DNA from: Pagrus major
Lineage: Eukaryota; Chordata; Actinopteri; Spariformes; Sparidae
Reading direction: 5' to 3'
NCBI RefSeq assembly: GCF_040436345.1
Contig: NC_133218.1
Span: 25,842,710 to 25,906,709, forward strand
Length of the DNA: 64,000 nucleotides
Shown: piece after piece, positions 60,295 to 64,000 of the stretch
How positions within the stretch are numbered: position 1 is the first letter of the stretch
How the letters are laid out: each line of letters starts with the position of its first letter
Notes under the pieces: generated by a model
Told to the model about the DNA's origin: nothing
Database searches by the model: none
Seen by the model: the letters and a program-made list of their open reading frames with translations, nothing else
Position numbers and translations under genes: made by a program

Positions 60295-60495
60295 GTTTGG
60301 ATGTTGTGGCTCAGGAGGTAAAGCACGTCGTCCACTGATCACAGGGTTGGCAGCTGGATCTTTGTGCAAGACACTGAACACCAAATTGCTTCTGATTGTC
60401 AGGGCTGCACCCTGCATGATAGTTTGCTGCCATCAGTGTGTGAGTGTGTGCTTGAGGGGCTTAATGAGTGGCAAAAACCTTGTAAAGGTTACCTG
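60295..60495 (+). repeat. tRNA-derived SINE (plus strand)
   Basis: A degenerate A box (TGTGGCTCAGGAGGTAAAGC) and B-box region (GGGTTGGCAGCTGGATCT) are followed by the typical fish SINE body 'gtgcaagacactgaacaccaaattgcttctgattg' and 'tgtgtgagtgtgtgcttga'. The mutations in both boxes mark it as an old copy. Confidence 0.8.
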
Positions 60496-63400
60496 ATATT
60501 AAAAGCTTTCATTTAGAAGGTCAGACAATGTAACAAATGAGGTGTTAGTTGAGATAAACACAGAGATGTTTCTGTTTTTCATCATTCTGAAGTAAGGCTG
60601 TCATACTTGTAGTTCAAGGATCTGGAGTCATACAACTTGTTGTATATTTCCACCATTTTGCTTCCTGTTATTTTCATCTTTGCTTTGAGCCCCTGTGGAC
60701 TTCCACTTCCACTTTAAAGAAAAATATTTTAATTAAGAACGCAATGAATACAACATCTAATTCAAAAGCAGTCTCCATCAAGGTCCTTGCGTAGAAATGT
60801 TTGAATGCCATCAGGACTCCTTTTTTCTGTTATTCAGCTTTTGGTGGAAGCTATGTGGCATCCAGTTACAAAGAGGAATCTGCGAACAAGAAAAAAATGT
60901 TTGTGCTAAATGCAGAAGTTCTATTTTAACTGTCTTTTCGAAGACATGAAGAAAATAAATCTACACACAGTCTTACTGGTCTACATATATAATCCTCTAA
61001 GAATCCAGATCTGTAGTCACACTTTAGCTGATATGTCACAGGCTCCTTTATACACTGTTTTAAACACAGTAGACTGTTTGGGAGTAATCAGACCGTCAAG
61101 ATCGTCAAGATTTAAAACATTTGCTTTGAGACCCTAATTTGAACTTCTAGAATAGAAAGTGCTGTTGCCGTGATGCAGTTTTAAAACCTAATTGGGAAAA
61201 CCAAAAGACCAAACAATCCAAACACTTTAAAGCGTAATCTTTGAGATAATAATGGCTTGAATGTTAGATTACCGCTGGTTTATTATTCTAAAGACCATAC
61301 TTTTTTTAAAATAGAGCCTTGGTGAGGTGTTACTTCCTGTTGTTAACAGGTTAGGTGTTACAACTCTGGCAAAAAAAAAGATTTTGCAGCAAACACAATG
61401 TGATTTTTAGTAGTTATGGCATTTTCATGAATAAGCCCAATGCTTTCTATATTAGAGAGAGATATTGATTTAATACATGTCACAATGTGAGAGTTGAGTG
61501 TGAGGAAAAGGGTCATGTGGGCTAAATGCATTTGAGTTCATTTTTATTTCATTAAAATGTAAATAATGAACCAATGAGGTGTAAACTGTTTCCTTTCTAA
61601 AACGTCCTGATGAGTTCAGTAATGAGGCTGGTATTATCCTTTGGGTTAAATGACACTTGGCTAATTATAATTTGGTGTATTTTTTTCTCTGTTATAACTT
61701 CTGTTATCACAGTCTGACATATGGTATCATTTACTGAGGTAACACTAAAGACCACTCACAGCGCCACGGTCGGCTTCTCCTTTGTCTCTCGCCAACAGTG
61801 AAGTCGTTGAGCAGTTGTTAAATTATGGCGTGTGGTTTTCACGCTGACGTTAAAGAAACTGAGTGGTTGAGCGCCCAGATGAGGTCACAGACGTCAGTAC
61901 TTAAAGTCAGTGTGTGTGTCTGGAAATCAAACAGAGGTTTGGAAACATTCACGCTGTTAACCTGTTGCATCAAAGGACAGAGGACAAAGTTGAGTGAGTT
62001 ATCCACCAGATTTATCTCTTGGTTTTCCACCTTTCTCATTCGGTTATTTTATGCAGTATGTTATGATTTAGATGAATTTAAATCTGGTTAATACTTTGTC
62101 AGACATTGGCTTTAATAGCCAAGCTTCACTTTTAAACCTTTTAAAATTAATTTCAGACAAGAAGATTTTCATGTTTGTCTTTAATTTCAATAGGAACTGA
62201 GATAGAAAAAGTAAACATGTAATTAATGTAGGGAATGGATCCTTGCTACTTAATGGAGGGAGATTTTTGTGTTCATAAAATAGGCTTAACTGAGCAGGAA
62301 GGAAGAATTAAAAAGGCGGCAGAGGGATTTGGGTGTTACTGAAGGTTGGCACATTTAAAAACAGTTCTACTTTGAGAGACACTTCTGGCACTTGATTTGT
62401 TCTGCTTGGTTAATATTCACAATGCTTATTTTAAATATAGTCATTTCTGTTGTCAAGTCAGTCGCTATCCATGTTACCTATTTATAAAAATGAACATTTA
62501 CCATTGAAACGCCTGACATGGATTAGCAGCTTGTCGTACCGACTCCCAGCCAGGCTGACCTGTAAGCTGGCTGATCTCTAATGACTCAGTCACCTGTAGT
62601 GTCACAACCCAATGAACCAAGTCTGTCTTGACCCTTTAGACATTACTCATCACTTTGCTCGGGAAGCTTTTCAAAAAATTGCTCTTAAAAGTACACTGGT
62701 GATCCAGTTTTTCCAGCACTTTTAAATTGTGTTTTTTCTGCATCGGTTCCACACAAGCGTCAGATAACAGTAGAGGGTACAAAGGATTTAGATATAGATT
62801 TGAATTGCTACTGAAACAGGGCTTCTTTTGTAATAAACATTTTGATATTGCAAAAATGTTGCATACGTCTGCAATATCACTAAACATACAGTATATAGAT
62901 AACAGCATAAATAAATGATGAATGCCATCAATAGAAGTGAGCAGGGATCTGCAGTAGCTGTATTTGTTTTAACAATGTATGCAAAAGAGGAAGTGATATT
63001 CTCAAGGGAGTTCCTTAAACTAGTGAGAAACCAGCCAGATGGGAAAATTATCCACCAAAGGGATTTTTACAGGAGCAGTAAAGTAATTCTTCTGAGAAGA
63101 CAGTTTAATTAATGATTGCCAGATGAAGATCTATCGCTGAAACTTTACATTTGGTTACTTCAATTAGTTAACATCAAGTATTACATTTTTGCCCACAGAT
63201 CTGTTATTTAAATGTGAATATACACAGAACACTAACTCTACTTCAACCAACAAAAAATGTATCTTGATTTGAACATGCCAGTAAATATGTAGGTAAATAA
63301 AACAAAATTCCTAGTTAAGAATGAATAACTGGTTTCCACAAGTTGCCGTTAGGTAATTGTAACAGCTGAACAACACATTTGATTAGAATAAAGCAGATGT

Positions 63401-64000
63401 TCATTTGGAATTTATTAGTCTGTGTCTGCAACTCAGGGAAAACAACTTTTGACACAAATAAACTCCCCTCAGACTTAAAAATCAATATAACCCAGCCCTT
63501 TTATAACCACCATTAACTGTGGTCTCAGTAATAAACCCAATTTAATTTTAGCTTTTCGACAATGTCACCCACATCTGAACTTTATGAGCTTTGTAAAGAG
63601 CAAATTTACAGCAGGGTTGTTGTTTGCACTGCATTGTATAGGTGTACCTAATAAAGTGGCTATTGACTGTATTAAGCAATTTTTATATACTACGTAAGGA
63701 AACAGACACACTAAAAGTTGTTGATCATGGTTAAACGCCGACAGTAATAAGATGCACCAACATCGTCCTTTGAGTTTCTAAGTCAGTGGATTGACGCCAG
63801 CTGGCAGCAAGTGACACAGATTATCTGCACCTAAAAGTCTTTCCAGAAGTCAATGCAGCCATTACCCCAAATTCCTTCAGTTGTATATGTAGCTGTTCAG
63901 ACAGACTGGGCAACAGTTTAGCTGGCAGCCAGCGCTTTGGGAATCTATTTGTACTTTGCCTTGTCATTGCTGTCTAGATAAATGTAATAGAGTAAAAAAA

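Larger units (their letters stand above)
58514..64000 (+). other. Probable long first intron of the downstream gene
   Basis: AT-rich sequence after the CpG-rich block with no conserved coding exon found on either strand. It contains three recognised repeats (59201-59543, 59740-60092, 60295-60495). Short frames, such as 62915-63112, show no family features. If the 58513 donor is real, this is first intron to the window edge. Confidence 0.4.

Overview
This window is vertebrate nuclear DNA, almost certainly from a percomorph-like teleost fish. Genes have many short exons with GT-AG introns and one AT-AC intron. Coding parts read as clear orthologs of vertebrate genes, and the introns and spacers are rich in fish-type SINEs and palindromic DNA-transposon remnants. 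There are no operons, CRISPR arrays or prokaryotic features. All gene models were built by hand from splice sites, frame continuity and family recognition; nothing was searched.

Layout. (1) 496-618 (+): last coding exon of mitochondrial aspartate aminotransferase (got2). (2) About 3.1-13.9 kb (+): slc38a7 (SNAT7, lysosomal glutamine/asparagine transporter), 11 coding exons, 456 aa. The got2-slc38a7 pair is also adjacent in mammals. (3) About 14.0-19.3 kb (-): a cathepsin A-like serine carboxypeptidase, 11 coding exons, 462 aa, tail-to-tail with slc38a7. (4) About 21.4-25.7 kb (+): an E2F4-type transcription factor, 9 coding exons, 352 aa, with a minor-spliceosome AT-AC intron. (5) About 26.5-32 kb (+): a divergent GAS8/DRC4-like ciliary coiled-coil protein, 11 coding exons, 451 aa. 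(6) About 35.9-54.0 kb (+): a stereocilin-like gene, 29 coding exons, 1953 aa, with a signal peptide and a GPI-type tail. (7) From about 57.6 kb (+): a CG-rich promoter and noncoding 5' exon(s) of a gene whose coding part lies beyond the window.

The genes work in separate pathways, but the regulatory sequence is telling. Perfect GTCACGTGAC palindromes (CLEAR/TFEB type) sit in the promoters of both lysosomal genes and nowhere else in the window. A perfect RFX X-box lies 132 bp upstream of the start codon of the ciliary GAS8-like gene. The most unusual gene-level points are the AT-AC intron in e2f4, a frame-deciding tandem donor in the cathepsin A-like gene, the divergence of the GAS8-like copy, and substitutions in the normally constant E2F DNA-binding domain. 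Intron 14 of the stereocilin-like gene holds a hAT-like element with a perfect 8-bp target duplication nested in an older palindromic repeat.
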